A stretch of 64,000 nt of DNA from Trichoplax sp. H2 (Eukaryota > Placozoa > Uniplacotomia > Trichoplacea). The stretch lies in assembly GCA_003344405.1 (NCBI GenBank), contig NOWV01000026.1, positions 248,001-312,000 on the forward strand. The letters are read 5' to 3'. Every line of letters begins with the position of its first letter. Position 1 is the first letter of the stretch. Below the pieces are notes generated by a model, which ran no database searches, was not told where the DNA came from, and worked only from the letters and a program-made list of their open reading frames with translations. The position numbers were made by a program, and so were the translations under genes. Positions 11,027 through 25,100 of the stretch are shown here, in pieces.

Positions 11027-14000
11027 ATGACGCTGAATTCTTCCTCGTCCTGGAGCACCTTTCTTAAATCACTTGATGGCGGGGTAGTGTACATGGACAA
11101 TTTGGCCGTAGAATACTTCCATTGGTCCGGTCATGTGAAAGAGATCTTAATGCGGGGCAATGTCAGAGCTATCAAGGATTTAGACATGAATTCGGTCAGT
11201 ATTTTGTATCGGTATTTAGTACTGTGGTACAGATGATCATGATAAATAAATAAATATGGATATTTCTGAATATATCATGGCATAATTTTATGAAGATATA
11301 CACGTACAGTATATTTTATTAGGAAATATTTGACATGAATAAGTGCCAAATGAGCATAAGTAATACTTATTAAGTATGACTAAAACTTCGTAGAATTTAC
11401 TATATTCTCAGCACTTGATAATAATTGGGTTATAAGAAGTTTTTGCTATTTGATGTACTGTACTTCTAAACAGATTGATCCTCAAGCGAACAAGGCTATA
11501 TTTTGCATTTGCGAAACTTTAACTGGTACAAACATGGATAAAGTTAGACAAATTGTTGAATCGCATAATTTCAATCGAATCCTAGTATATTGTTCTGTAC
11601 CGGAGTATTTGTATAATGAGTCTGGTGAAGATGAAGGCATTTTTGCTTTCCTAGCTGAAGAATTAGAAAGGCGGATGGGCAAACCGGTATGTACAATAAT
11701 TTCAATTGCGTTAGTGCTTATTAAATATACTCGCATATATATATATCGATATGTCTTGATTAAAATAATGGATATACTTTTACCGATAATTTTATACGCG
11801 TATGTATGTTAGGATATTTTCAGTATAAGCTAACACAAATCTTAAAGTAGCTGAATATGTAGTAAGGTCTATGATGAAAACTTATGAAAGAGATTTTATT
11901 CTCTTAAATCTTATAGATGGCTATGGCTGAGATTATTTTCTTGCCAATGTTTCATACATACATCTTTTCCGACTTCTTTATAACACCTACATTCAGTACA
12001 TTTTTCCCCTTGCTACCAACAGATGCGAAACGATTAAATGAATTCTATAATAGTCAGGTTAGTCTATTTTCCGAGTCTTATCCGTAAAGGATATCCGATA
12101 TTACTTTACAATTAAGTATATCATCTTAGCTAAAATAGCGAGTACTGTAATTTTTACTAATTTCGACAATATCACCTGTAACAACCACTTTTAGGGAGAT
12201 AAAAGGAATATCCAAAGTCTCTCTGATATTACTTTAACACTATTGCCTCCTCCATTACAGGAAAGAATCAAGGTAAATAGTAATCAGTCCATGATTTCTG
12301 TTTAATTCTCTACATTAGCATCTACTTTCCATAATTCTTCGCTACTACTCAAATTATGTTATAAAATGTAATGACGAAGGCACTGAATATTTTAGGTATT
12401 TGCTGCACTTTTGGATGGAATGTTTGATGAAATGTCTATAGCGGAAGATTGCTACTGTGTCGGAGCTACTAGTCGCTTTGTTGCTACTGAGCTTGCTAAT
12501 TTACAAAGTCAAAGAAGCAAAAAAAAAGTAAATTACAGTTTCTTAAACCTTATTCTCCAGAAAAATTTCATTATGAAGATACAGATATATTAACAATATA
12601 TAAATCGCACCTATAGATTGCAAAACAAAAAGCATCAATTATATTAGTTGATAGAACACTCGACGTTGCTACTAGCGTTAACCATACATGCGAGACGCTC
12701 GGTAATAAAATTTTTGGTCTTCTACCAACACTTCCTGGTCATCATAGTGACGTAGCAGTCGAAATGAGCTGCTTATGTGCTCATGATAGGTATTTCTTTG
12801 TTTCGTTTATCGCAACGTTAAAGTATTTCGTGAACTAATTTTTATTATATGACAGCTTTAATGCTGTACCTGGATGTTTAGCTCATGTAGATAGTCCAAT
12901 TGGAAAAACGCTTTTGCAATCATTTTTAACAAAACGTAGTAAAGTTAGTCAATGCGTCTTTCTTACCATCAACATAGTAAGGTGCAGTAACTGATATCTG
13001 ATTCTTATACCGTAACTCAGGAGTCCATAATGGAAGTCTCTCGCGCATTAGTCAGCGCCATTAGTGATGAAAGATTACCATTAGAAATTTCACCAAAAGC
13101 TGGGCAAATTACATCGGAAAAGTTACTGAATCTTGTAAAACTATTTAAGTATGTATACCCTAATATGAGATCTATATTTATTGCTCCTACAGTGATAAAA
13201 TTTTGATATCATTAATTGAATTATAAGATCTACAGTATTTACTTTACTATCAACTAAATCCATAGGGATAACTCAGTAGCATATTCTAAATATGCCGATT
13301 TGCTTCAATATGCAATTGCGGTTACAAATGCGACTTCAATAGAAAAAAATAAATCGTGGGAGAAATTACTTGGAATAGAAAAGGTATAACGATTGCGTAT
13401 ACTTATAATGAAAACAGAATTACATTAAATGTTGTACAGGTGTGAACGATATCTCCCGCTATGAATAACAGCCCCTTTTAATATTTTAAAGATGCTAGCT
13501 TTACGCCTGTCCGATACCTCAGATAGATCGGAAGCAATGTCTATTTTAAAAGATTTAGTTGAATTAAATGTGAAGAAGTTGAAGAGGTAAACATTAAAAA
13601 ATCCTTTTAGAGCGTTTTGTTGCTGTATATGTAAGTGTTGTATACTGGTAGCTCACTATTAATTGGCGTCTTACTGCTCATTTAAGAGGCATATCGGTTG
13701 AGGATATCCTGCTATTAATTCTGTTCTCTTGCTCACTTGTCGGCGAAGAATTTTGTTTGAAATATTCCGAACTGGAGGTTTTCATACATATTGCACATAT
13801 TCTTACCTGTTCATAGTTACTATAGTGCAACTAATGTGGATGCACATATCTTGACATAACATGATTGTTATACGTATAGTCTTTAGTTTTCAAAGTGGCT
13901 TTCGCAGACGAAAATCCCCATGAAAGTATACAATTATTTGGTAGGTTCTGCTGATACGTACTTATATAATCTTATGTGCTAAGGTCTATCATTTCTAACT

Positions 14001-14887
14001 TTTCTAACTGAAGAACAACGAAATATTTTGATACTTTTTAGGAGAAGATGTATCAATTGAAAGCTTTAAGAGTTATATGAAGACTTTTCACAATAATGTT
14101 CTAGGCCTAAGTGAAGCACGCAGCCAATTGAGGCAGTTTAGGTAGAAGAAGAGAAATTATATAATAAATAAATCTGCTCCTTAAATATCTTAAACGAATT
14201 TGTTACTCAGCTCGCAATTTCAATGTATAGAGACCTTCTAAAAGTTGGTGGCCAACAGAACTTAAACTATCAGTCAATAAATAAGCAGGTAATATCCTCT
14301 AGTCTATTTTGTAACAGCGATGCAAAAGCCATAATTTGACTTTCATTATACTAGAAAATCACTTATATGCTTTTTCTAATATGTTCATATTAACAATTCA
14401 TAATCCAGATATTAAATGCTATATTCGATCCAAAGAAGGTTGAATTGATCGATGTTGAAAATAAGTCATCCGGACTACGAGATTTTATCAAAAGTGGTTT
14501 TAGGTAGTATTGAATGATTACACTAATTCTTGAATGCGCTTATTGTTGATTAAACTATTTATAACTAATTACCAATTACTTAGTTTATTCATGAACGTAA
14601 GCAAGCCTAGGCCAAATGATCATCCCTTATTGTTCTTATTTGTCATTGGTGGAATAACATGTGATGAATTAAAAAGTCTTAATGAGCTGGTGACTTCTCA
14701 GTATCCGAATATAAAGGTCTGTCACCATGAGCTACCAAGATGAATAGTATCTTATATTGATCATACAGCAATCTAGAATTCTTTCTGTTTTTATCACTCT
14801 TTTTAGGTTATCATTGGTAGCACCAGATTATTGAAACCGGACGATATTTGCATTCAAATTTTAAAGGAAGATAATCTCTTTATATGA
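11027..14887 (+). CDS. SCFD2: SCFD2-like Sec1 family domain-containing protein 2
   Basis: Seventeen exons all join in phase to 650 residues (human 684): 11027..11194, 11474..11686, 11917..12057, 12195..12272, 12396..12527, 12617..12789, 12856..12943, 13021..13148, 13266..13383, 13492..13586, 13687..13777, 13880..13940, 14042..14141, 14231..14288, 14409..14503, 14584..14716 and 14807..14887. Recognisable segments are GGVVYMDNLAVEYFHW near the N terminus, ASIILVDRTLDVATS with LLPTLPGHHSDV in the middle, and FMNVSKPRPNDHPLL, FLFVIGGITCDELKSLNELV and IIGSTRLLKPDDI at the end. SM-type proteins regulate SNARE-mediated membrane fusion; SCFD2 itself is poorly characterised. The ATG at 11027 is the first in frame. 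Introns are mostly 60-200 bases, much shorter than in vertebrates. Confidence 0.95.
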
Positions 14888-14992
14888 TAAAATTAAATTT
14901 GTACATATTTTCAATTTATTATATTATTTTAATGGTTATAGTAACTGTATGTCTTTTAAAATTTAACAATATCAAGTTCTTAAATAAACACG

Positions 14993-14998
14993 TTATGT
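14993..14998 (+). terminator. Candidate poly(A) signal for SCFD2
   Basis: AATAAA lies 106 bases after the SCFD2 stop and is the first canonical hexamer downstream of it. The assignment is positional only. Confidence 0.4.
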
Positions 14999-16010
14999 TA
15001 CTTTGTACTGTATGTAAAGATTAAAAGTTTTATTCAGAAGATAGAGCAAACTATTAAACTATAATATCAACAGATATACTAAAAACGACTAGTATTCATA
15101 ATCAAAGGATATAGTAGTTAGTTGATCATATCGAAGAATTAAGGGCACTGTTAGGTAAGATAGTATTTTTTAGAAGTCATTGCTGAAAAATTTATGAAAG
15201 TGGTATCACCTGAATAATACACCCTGTAAATAATTACGGTTATAATGTGTGATAAAGTGTCTTCTCAAAAATATAACAAGAACTACAATTTCTTGCAAGC
15301 TTCACTTTATTACATAAGATTATGTTCATCTCACTACTACCAAGGATTCAGTACATTCGTAAATATGATATAAGATGTTGGGAAATGTTTAAAATCCTGT
15401 TAATCGACAATTATAATCTCTACTAATTAAAAATTTCCTAAAAAGGTTGTTGCTTGCTATACAATAGCACTTCTGACTTTTTATTTCTATTCTCATATGT
15501 ATGGGGCTTTGTTACTGAGTCACATTTATTTACAATCTTAATAGACTATCAAACGCCCTTTCTTTAGATTAAGCGATTGCTCTTAAGTCATTTCTATAGT
15601 AATCTATATAAAACTTTGTAAAATAGTGAAGAAAAAAAGATGGCGACATCATGATCTGGTACGGTAAAACTTAAACATGCTATCACTTTGTAGGTATTTT
15701 ATATAGTAAAGTAATAATGGATTCATACTAAAAGCTATAATGGACTCCGCTTTTAGTCCTTTACTACAATTTCATCTATTCAGGAATATAGATCGGTAGC
15801 CAGAATTAAAAACAAAGTGCACACTGTGCAGTGCACAATTGGTGCATCGCAATTGATGATTAAGCTAATTAACATTGTAATGATTTCAGCTAATAGTAGT
15901 GCAGTACTGTAGGGTGGCTAATACGATGAGACGGCGCACTTGTACTGTTTCTAGTATAAGACTGTATCACATTAGGGAATTACTCAATTTTGTTAATTCA
16001 AATTTTGGGT

Positions 16011-16116
16011 TACGTAAGTGAACCTACAGTAATTACAGGAGACTATTACTCGGTCATTACAGTTATGTAGGTGAACCAACAGTAATAGCAGGAAAATATT
16101 ACTCGGTCATTTCAAA
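16011..16116. repeat. 53-base tandem duplication
   Basis: Two adjacent copies of 53 bases (16011-16063 and 16064-16116) share GTGAACC, ACAGTAAT and the perfect core TATTACTCGGTCATT, with roughly ten mismatches overall. It lies in intergenic DNA. No coding potential is apparent. Confidence 0.75.
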
Positions 16117-17345
16117 CATAACGAATAAAATTAAAAACATATATTACATATATATCGATTTAGCTTCTAGCATGGACAATAAAGACTGAAGACAGAGCTA
16201 AAACATCTACTGATAAAGAACTGAGTGATTGGAATTTGATTACTTGATCGAAAATAATTTCAGATTCTAATTTACCGGCATAGAAATGTGATGGATACAG
16301 CAAACTAGCAGAGCTAATTTGTTATTCAATTTTAGATTATTCCGTACATTATATTATGTAAGTGTGAAATTTTCTGAAATACCATAACTGTACCAATTCA
16401 ATTACGCGTATACGAACGGAAGTATCTTAGTGCTATATCAAACTGTAGTAGCGTTGTGATATTCTAGTAGATTATGTAGACCTAATATATATATTACACT
16501 ATATGTCCGTATTAATGAATTACAGGAATTATAAGGATATAGACAAATAGGAAAGTACCATTTTAAATAGATACATAGCTGACGGCAAAGGAACCTTTTT
16601 GATGTATACGCATACGATATATATATATTTATACGTATAGTAGTTAATTATAGGTATTCGATAGATTTTGAAATTGTAATTAAGCTTAATTCTAGCAGAA
16701 GCTTAAGGTTTTAGTTGGGTTCATTTAACAACAATAACACTTCTCAGCTTAGATCTTCGCTAGTAATCTGATTGAGTGTAGTGATGAAATAAGGAGCCGT
16801 CTTTAGTCTACCTAATCACTTTGAGGATCAAGTCCAATAGACGGACCAAGTTTCTAGAATTCAATATGATTGACAGATATTGAGACTGCCGGTTCTGTCA
16901 AATACTTCAAGCAAGGCAGTCAACTTTACCTTTTACGTTAAACAAAATGAGTTTCCAATTTTAGTTCGTACACAGTTTTGATGTATGATTTAGTTTTCCA
17001 TTGTGAAAACTAAAATGATATAAGTGATAATCGTACGTACGAGAATATAGTCAGTCATACATTAAAGGAGGTACGTCTACAATCTTTCTTGACATTTGGA
17101 AGTACCCGCAATACTGTATTATAACCGTGTAGAAATGTGTGGTCCATGCCAGTCATCAGTAAATTCTAATAGAAAATACCGTATGGAAATTTTCAGTCAA
17201 GGACTACTAGAAATTATGAAAAGGAATCTAGATTCCTTTTTCTAACAGTTCTTGATCCAACGTTGCGCTCGGACTCGAGAATTTTCCTTATTACCTCGTA
17301 TACTGGTCATTGCGCAGACCGCGGTACAGTTCCCTGAATCTGCAG

Positions 17346-17397
17346 TAGCCCTAACTATTTTGCATAAATTACTTTATACACAAAATTGTTAGGGCTA
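17346..17397. repeat. Inverted repeat with TAGCCCTAAC arms
   Basis: Ten-base perfect arms, TAGCCCTAAC at 17346-17355 and GTTAGGGCTA at 17388-17397, enclose a 32-base AT-rich loop. TGCAG also occurs outside both arms. It could be a small hairpin or a remnant of a short inverted-repeat transposon; neither is proved. Confidence 0.6.
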
Positions 17398-17461
17398 ATA
17401 TGCAGCGCTAATACTATGCCTTATAAACGTAGAGATTTAACTACTGGACAGTCCAATGGCG

Positions 17462-17580
17462 CGTACAGTACACCACAGTACATTATACTGTAGGGTACAG
17501 TATTCGGATTTTGTGTACTGTACTGTACGCTCACGGTGCAGTCCTCTCTTCATGGTGTCTACTGTAGAGTGTACTGTTCG
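17462..17580. promoter_or_regulatory. TACTG/CAGTA palindrome array 3 (ATAT1 upstream)
   Basis: A less regular array with GCGTACAGTACACC, ACAGTACATTATACTGTAG and TGTGTACTGTACTGTACG. It ends about 230 bases before the ATAT1 start codon. An open frame at 17536-17775 crosses its end but shows no exon signals. Confidence 0.5.
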
Positions 17581-17811
17581 AGTTTACAGTCCACGATTGT
17601 ATATTTAATGCACATGTGGGTGCTCAGGTTCAAGCAAATAGAGGTAAAATTAAAAAATTTTTTATATTTCTATCACCAATACTTTGAGTACAGTACCGAA
17701 TGTCAAGAGAGAAGGTTTTTCTCAACAGGCAATCTTTGCTGTCATAACAACGGCAGGTTCAGTTTAAAAACCTGAGAGCTGTAACTGTTTCGGATTGGGT
17801 TAAGTTTGGAA

Positions 17812-20740
17812 ATGGAATTCGATTTTGATATTAGTCAGTCATTGCCAGACACTATTACTAAAGTGGATAATACGCTCAATCCTTTTAATCGACAACTGGA
17901 TGTTACCAGGTTAGTGACAAGAACTTTCGTCATTAACAGTCTAGTACTTCTTTGCAAGAGGTACGTTAATTGATTACAAGTTGAATGAATACGCTCTTAC
18001 TATAAATTTACCGAAACAGTGTTGATTCACAATTCTGGTAGTAAATATTTTATAGTTCTATCAGCGTACGAGTATACTGGTATTGTAACAAGGAGATAAC
18101 AAAATGGCGATGAATTCATGCGGTATTGACCATTTTAATTATATTTTACCACATTATAGCAGGAAGCGTTTGCAACAGAATTTAATCGTCATTATCGATC
18201 GTATGGGAATGGCATCAGCGAAGGCAAGACTTCTCCGACGACTTACAGTATAGTAGATTAAAACATAACATCAATAAAGATCAGTAAAACTTTATTTTCA
18301 TCAACTAATACATTAGTTTAGACAAATGCTTCATACACACGCGTATAATCATTTAAAATAAAACAGATGTATTAGTACCGTGAACGACGGATTGCAGCAG
18401 TTCAATAAGAGTTATAGTATTTACAGTAGACTAGCAATTCATATTTTAATAAGACTGATACAAATTTGTTCAGAGTAAAATCTGCTCTAAATTAACGTTG
18501 AAATTCACAAATTTATCACTCATTCTAGGCTCAGTCTCTGAAAGGAGCAATAACAACTGCAGCTAAGCTAGGAATATCTGATCATCGATTGTACATATTA
18601 AAGGAAACTGAAGTGAATAGGTTAACCAGCTATTATTGCGTGATTAAGGATTAAGATCCAATTGCTGCTTCAACATAATTGTTGGTATATCATTGGTTCA
18701 TCCAATCAGTTTACCAATACTATTTCATTTTATAGAGGGCTAGGGAAGGTAGTTGGTATATTAAAAGTTGGAAAAAAGAAGTTATTTGTTGTGGTAAGCT
18801 CCATGATAGGCTTATGCGAGAAATAGGTCACACTGATAGTCCGTTAGCTGGAGAAATTACACGATCTAGTTTTTTTAATTACGAAATATTCGGTTTCGCA
18901 ATCAATTTATACTGCTATCCCTAATGTAGGATTATACTGGAGCACAACACGAATGCCTCCCTTTATGCGTGCTCGATTTTTATGTTCATGAGTCACAACA
19001 ACGGACTGGGAATGGAAAACTCCTTTTTGAATACATGCTTAAGGTAATCTATTTGCTAGGGTATCACTGCAAATAGCACACTACTACGAGGACCTTCTTA
19101 TTTATTATATTTATTATGATATGCTTTCCCATGCCTTTTTTAGGCTGAAAATGTAACCCCATCACACCTTGCAATTGATAGACCATCGTTTAAATTCCTA
19201 TCATTTTTACAAAAGCATTATGGTTTAAGAGATACATTACCAAAGGTATGTTATTCTGTTCGTTTCTCATCAACCTTTTCTTTTACCTTAATGATAAATG
19301 AAATGCGTCTCCTTTTTTATATTTAGCAAGTTAATAATTTTGTCGTTTTCGAAGATTTATTTAATTTAATTAGGAAAAAGAAATCAGGTACATTTAATAT
19401 GGATAGCTGATAATATGAATTAATATTTCGATGGATTACTTGCTATTCACTATGATACCATAATTTACAGATAAAAACGAGTTTTAACTGTTTTATTTAT
19501 TGCAAAGGCGGAATTACGCAACATCAGCCTACTAGCTTGAAACCACCAATTCCTCCTACAGGGCGGCGATGTATGCACTTGCTAAATCTAACAATTTGGC
19601 AGACACGATAATATACGCGTATATCATAAAAATATATCAGCATTTAATTTACAATTTATCCAATAATATTTTAAGCATTATATATGTGCAATAGATTTTA
19701 ATAGACAAGAACATACATGGCATCCTTCGACGTCTACAAACGCATTAAGTGGTACTTCTATTTAAACCATATTTCATAGTTGTTTATAAGTCATATTACC
19801 AATAGTTCATTTTATCTGATCAAAATTTAAGGTTTAGGAAACACTTCCTTATTTACTGAAAAACCTCCAAAGAATCAAATATCATTGAGGTTAAGACACT
19901 TGAATATATTATGACCAAAGGACTGTAAATGCGAGCGTATTTCTTATCTGATACTTTGTTCAGTGATTATGATTTAGAAACGTAGCGATCTTGTTGACGC
20001 TATGAAAGCAAAGATCTTTGTTTACGAGTCTGCTCATAGTTTTTTCTTCATTGATAGTATGGAAATGCATGGAAATATCCAATCCAATGCGCTAGCCATA
20101 AATTCTAGACCTGACCAAAACTCCGCAAATATAGGTCTATCAGCCCAAGCTAATATGTATAGTCGCTACGGTTCATCTTTGCCTAATATTTTCAACAAGT
20201 CTACTCAACGCAGAGATCATGGTAACCGTAACGATCGAATGAATTCAACACGATCTGCGCATGGCAAGATAAATTTTCAGAATTTTGAAAGAAAAGAGTA
20301 AGTATTAAAATGGTCATTCGTGATCATGTATGAATATGCTACATTGCTTGTATATCAAATACTGTACTAGTTATATCTGAATTTCCTCTTACAAATATAA
20401 AAGTTGAAGTCATTTTAGTGCTATAGTAAATCGATTACATACCAGAGAGATTTTAGAGTGTAAATTTAAATGAGATTACGTTTGCAAATAATTAAAATAT
20501 GTGACTTAATAGATTCGCGATAAGGATATAAAATGTTCATTATGTTCTTTTTGCTTTAGAACCTATGTAAGTGGGACAAGAAACATTGGAAATCGCACCG
20601 CTCCTAGTAAATTAACTGGAACGGGTAATTATACTGTATCCTCAATATTGAATGAAAATTCTTATCTCAAGAATAATGATAGTTTTAAGAATCTATTCAA
20701 CTATACTACTAATTATGATAATTTTAAGAGAAACAGATGA
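17812..20740 (+). CDS. ATAT1: Alpha-tubulin N-acetyltransferase 1
   Basis: Twelve exons in phase give 395 residues: 17812..17909, 18160..18223 (or from 18163), 18529..18620, 18736..18793, 18930..19043, 19144..19245, 19327..19387, 19508..19570, 19695..19751, 19832..19889, 20058..20297 and 20560..20740. The enzyme acetylates Lys40 of alpha-tubulin inside microtubules using acetyl-CoA. The catalytic domain (residues about 1-185) is clear: MEFDFDISQ at the start, [38 protein letters not shown], the catalytic cysteine in [10 protein letters not shown], acetyl-CoA loop [13 protein letters not shown], catalytic aspartate in [18 protein letters not shown], and [12 protein letters not shown]. The C-terminal tail (SRYGSSLPN, then [11 protein letters not shown], ending KRNR) is low complexity and its exons are less certain. 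The exon ending at 18223 uses a GC donor (AAG|gcaaga), required to join SAK to AQS. Confidence 0.93.
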
Positions 20741-22047
20741 AGACAATATTAAGTATTATGCTAAAATACTCAAATTGTTCGAGTTCTGGTTGATGTCTCT
20801 TTTTGTAAATACGCTTAGTTTCAAAATTTTGCATGTCAATGGATGTCATGTTGACACTAACTCTATACCACTATATATGTCGATCTTTAAATATTTTTAG
20901 ATTGAATGAAGAACAAAGCCATAATTACTTTAAATAGAAATATTGTTATTAAGATTATGTTGATATACTGTATGACAAAGGATGCCACCGTCAGATTATT
21001 TTTGTAAAATTAAGATGGTATGCTATAGAAAATTACGTACTATTGAGCTAAATCTTGCTATTAATGGATTATTAATACGAACTTTTTGATTGAGTATAAT
21101 ATTTCTTATTTACGATTTATCTGACGAAATGTTATTCTTATAATAATTCAAACCACTGTATTTAGCTTGAATTTTATTGACGTTATTAGTATCGAACTGC
21201 AAAAAGGTCATTGACTGATACTGAGTAATTCCATAAAATCGGTCTATAAAAATCTACTGTGCATTTAAATCATTGTAAATTTTGCCAAATGAGAGTATAC
21301 GTTTATATATATATATTTATCGATTACAATTATTATAGATGCATGAAATAAAATTTTATGTAAATCTTTAAGTAACATGGATTAATTATGGTGTTGCATA
21401 CTAAAAATTGTAGTTAAGTTTGTTGAGGTATATTGCTTAACATATTGCTGTATCTACTGCAGAATTCATCGTAAGGGCAAGACGGCATGTGATTTAGATG
21501 ATTATGTAGAAGCAACTACGTGAGAATACAATATAGCACGTTAGAATACAATGCTAGGAATAGTATGTAATTGCAAATATAAAATCAATATTGCATGATG
21601 TCATAAAAGTTAATATATTGATGTACAGATTTTGGTATAAGCGAGGAGGATAGAGGCGATGCTAATATTGCCGAATAAATGGGGTTGATAGAGTGCAGAT
21701 ATTTTCAGGCTGATGGATAACTTCAGCGGTTTATTGATCATTTTGCCAGCTTAGATTTGAGAGAGTTGTCTCTACCTTAACGAAGATATTGCCTTACCTA
21801 AGTTTTACTGCTTCATGCAATATTAAATTCTCGAGCATTAATAGCAAATATTTTGAATACTTAATAGCATTTGATTTTATTTCGTAAATGAAACAAGTGT
21901 TTATTTCTAGATGATTTATATTCATTTGTAGAAGTATATACATTTACTTCGTCCAAATTCTATATTATAATATTTCATATCGAAAGGATCGGTAATTGCA
22001 TTAACTCGTTTAATAGCATTATCGACAAAAGAAGATTTCTATTTTAG

Positions 22048-22108
22048 CTCTAATGGAAATACCAGATGCAATATGCGATCCCAGTGTTACACTTACCCTG
22101 TCCCTCAG
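22048..22108 (+). other. Orphan exon-like segment
   Basis: A good polypyrimidine acceptor (tttctattttag) precedes 61 bases of noticeably higher G+C, followed by CAG|gttcat. Two frames are open; one reads MEIPDAICDPSVTLTLSLR after a leading Leu. I recognise no family and found no partner exons. It may be an unlinked exon of a gene hidden in the desert, or chance. Confidence 0.2.
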
Positions 22109-25100
22109 GTTCATTAATTTTTTAACATTTATTAAGCACGTTATTACAGCGTCGTAACCAGTGCTATTAAACTGCATTTTGCTATTCCTAAAGTGATTTC
22201 AGTTAATAATTTCGGGTAAAAGTAATATTTATTTCGTACATTAAAATGGTTGGTGTGCAGTTCTGAATAAAGTGGAAGCAGTAAAACAGGTGACAAACTA
22301 CTGTCGTAAAGTACCTCTCATCTGGATTTTAATTTCTCTCTTTCTGTAATCTATCCAAGTCATCTAATCATGCTTTATACACCTATGCTGTTTAGATCAG
22401 CTTCAAATAAACATCCCTGATACAGCAGGTATCTATCTTCATACAATTCGCACAAAGTCGGCTTAGTACCGTTTTTCTATATAAATCACTGAAACTCGCA
22501 TAATAAATCATCCAACTCTAAGACAAAAATATTACTTAACATCACTTCAATATAACAACCTATTAATCCTATTATAGCTAATAATTTTGCAGGCATTAAC
22601 ATAATCTATTGTCACTTCAATAGTAATGCATATTCTCATATAATTTCCATTACGACCTATCGATAGTGGTTCTCACATTTTAACATGTCTGATTTAACTA
22701 ATTAGTTGACAAATTTATTGATCCCATCTTAAATGTGGACTGTCTACACTACTGTACACATAGTTAAGCCTTTGCCGTGGATGCTAAGTACTGTTACTGT
22801 AATTCCCATATAAACTAAATTATAACATAATTTGTATTATCAATTACCGGTACAGAGCGTAGCTATACCTTCAATGACACAATGTACAATCAACTATAGT
22901 TTCTAGGACATACTCTCCAAAAAACTCTGGCAATATAGGTATTCAAGTTAACCATTTCACGCTTGCTGGAAGGTACTCCACATCTTACAAATATGAGTGT
23001 TACTGTAGTACTACGATACCAATTTATTAGCTACATTCGTGTCGAGAGCGCAAAATACTGTCAATACAAAGTGAGTTCCATTAGTGCAATTTAAATTTCG
23101 TAAAATGTACTTGTACATGAAAGTAATTTTTATGTAATGGATAAATTTTCAAAAATGCAGAAATGAAACCAAACACGATAAAATTCTTATGATATTACTT
23201 TTAATTATGCAATTAAGTCTTAGATAGCTTAATAAGTGGCATTATTAAATTTTGGGAAACTTCCTAGTGAGTATATGCCAAATCATCAGAAACTCAAATT
23301 CTGCACTAGCTGCAGATTATACGGCAGATGACTAATCCTTTATGCAGAAAGTAAACTTAAATCAATAATTATGAGTCATCATTTAACAATGAAATGCAAG
23401 AGACATTAATTCTCACTAATATCATTAGTGATTTACAAATTTAGTTGATGTCATAGTATATTCGCAACATAAATAGACGATCATCCTTTTTAGTTGTTAG
23501 TGTAAACTGATTATAAAATGCAATTATTTAATGCTACTAAGCTATTTATAGATTCTTTCCGATCTTTTCAGGTTATATGGCTGCAAAGTGACTGACAATA
23601 AAACTTCTTACCGGTGTTGGTTATAAATAGCGGATTAGTTTCTTGCCATGGTTGTTCAAGGCTAATAATTGTAAGATTTATTATCAACATTAATTACATC
23701 AACTTAACTTGTACAGTTAATACTGCAATGTGTAACGCGATGGAGTAAGCAAAACGTCTGTTTTGGTATGATTTGCACTTTATGAACTATAGATCTAATA
23801 AAATTCTATACATTTTTCCTGCAACATCTATGACTCAAGGCAAATGACATCAATTAATATTGCATTATTGTTACTGTTTGGACTATTTATTAAGATCATT
23901 CAGCAAGATAAGTTATTTTAGTGCAATTAATTGCATTTCATTCTATTTTAGATAAGTAATTAATAACTATAATCAAATTAATTAGCGTATTATTATAAAG
24001 AGCATATTGTTACGTGAACTTACTATATCGTCGTAGTAATAATTATACTGTATCCCAAGTAAACAATTCTTATTATGCTATATGACGTCAATAACTCAAT
24101 AAAGTTGTTATTTATTATACTACGTACGACGCACCATAGGCTGTAGATGCATAAGTTTGGCAGCATAGTTTTTCTGTATAAATCGCATCATAAAATTGCC
24201 TTTTTTCAATATCGACATTTCGATCAATACGTGATTGCAAATGCCAGACGTAATCTTGAGGAATGAACACTGTCAAACATGAGTCATACAAAATTCAATG
24301 ATGTGATTAAGACTGCCAAAAAATAAATATCTAGAAATTAGTAACTAGAAAGATTTCGTAAACAATTAATTGAGTTAATTAAACATTGGCTACGTATAGT
24401 TAACATTTACTGCAAATTTAATTGTAGAAATAAAGTCACTAAACTATTTACATTTAACTCAGGTAACACAAACCATAACATTTTGCATAATCAGCTAGAA
24501 CAGGCATTTAAAAGAATAACATGAGATTTATTCGATCCTGCTTATCCATTTGATAAATATAGAAACAGTACGGTAATGGTAGTAAGATAAATTTTTTGAT
24601 ACAGTGCTCTTGGATTAAAGTCAAAATTTTTTTGTTTTGTGATCAGTATTAATTATATGACAAGAGGTTGACATAGAAATTCAAAATAAGGTAATATTCT
24701 TCACTTTTAATAGGTTACTCTAGAATACTTTTTAGATAACTCAATAACCTTACAACTTTGATATTCTTTCATTCAGTCTTTGTTAGTTTACTTGATTGTA
24801 TCAGTCAATTTGTACTTGCTATACTATTCATTTTGCAATACTTACTGATATCATGCAGCTTTACTAGATGCATACTATATTTCTTCCAAAGTTGGTTTAC
24901 GGTCATATGTACGTATATCTTCAATCATATTGCCGAAAAACTAAAAATAAACAAGTAATGTTGATCTTGACCAGTTGCAATGAAAGCTCCAATCATTTTT
25001 AATCATTTCGAATTTTTATTACTAATTAATGAAAGATAATTTTGCCGCATTAGAATTTTTATTGACAACGATTAAGAATTTATGTAATATAGTACCGGCT

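Larger units (their letters stand above)
14888..17811. other. Intergenic between SCFD2 and ATAT1
   Basis: No gene was recognised. The stretch holds a candidate SCFD2 poly(A) signal, a 53-base tandem duplication at 16011-16116, an inverted repeat at 17346-17397 and the third TACTGTAC array at 17462-17580, each listed separately. The ATAT1 5' UTR should lie at the right end. Confidence 0.6.
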
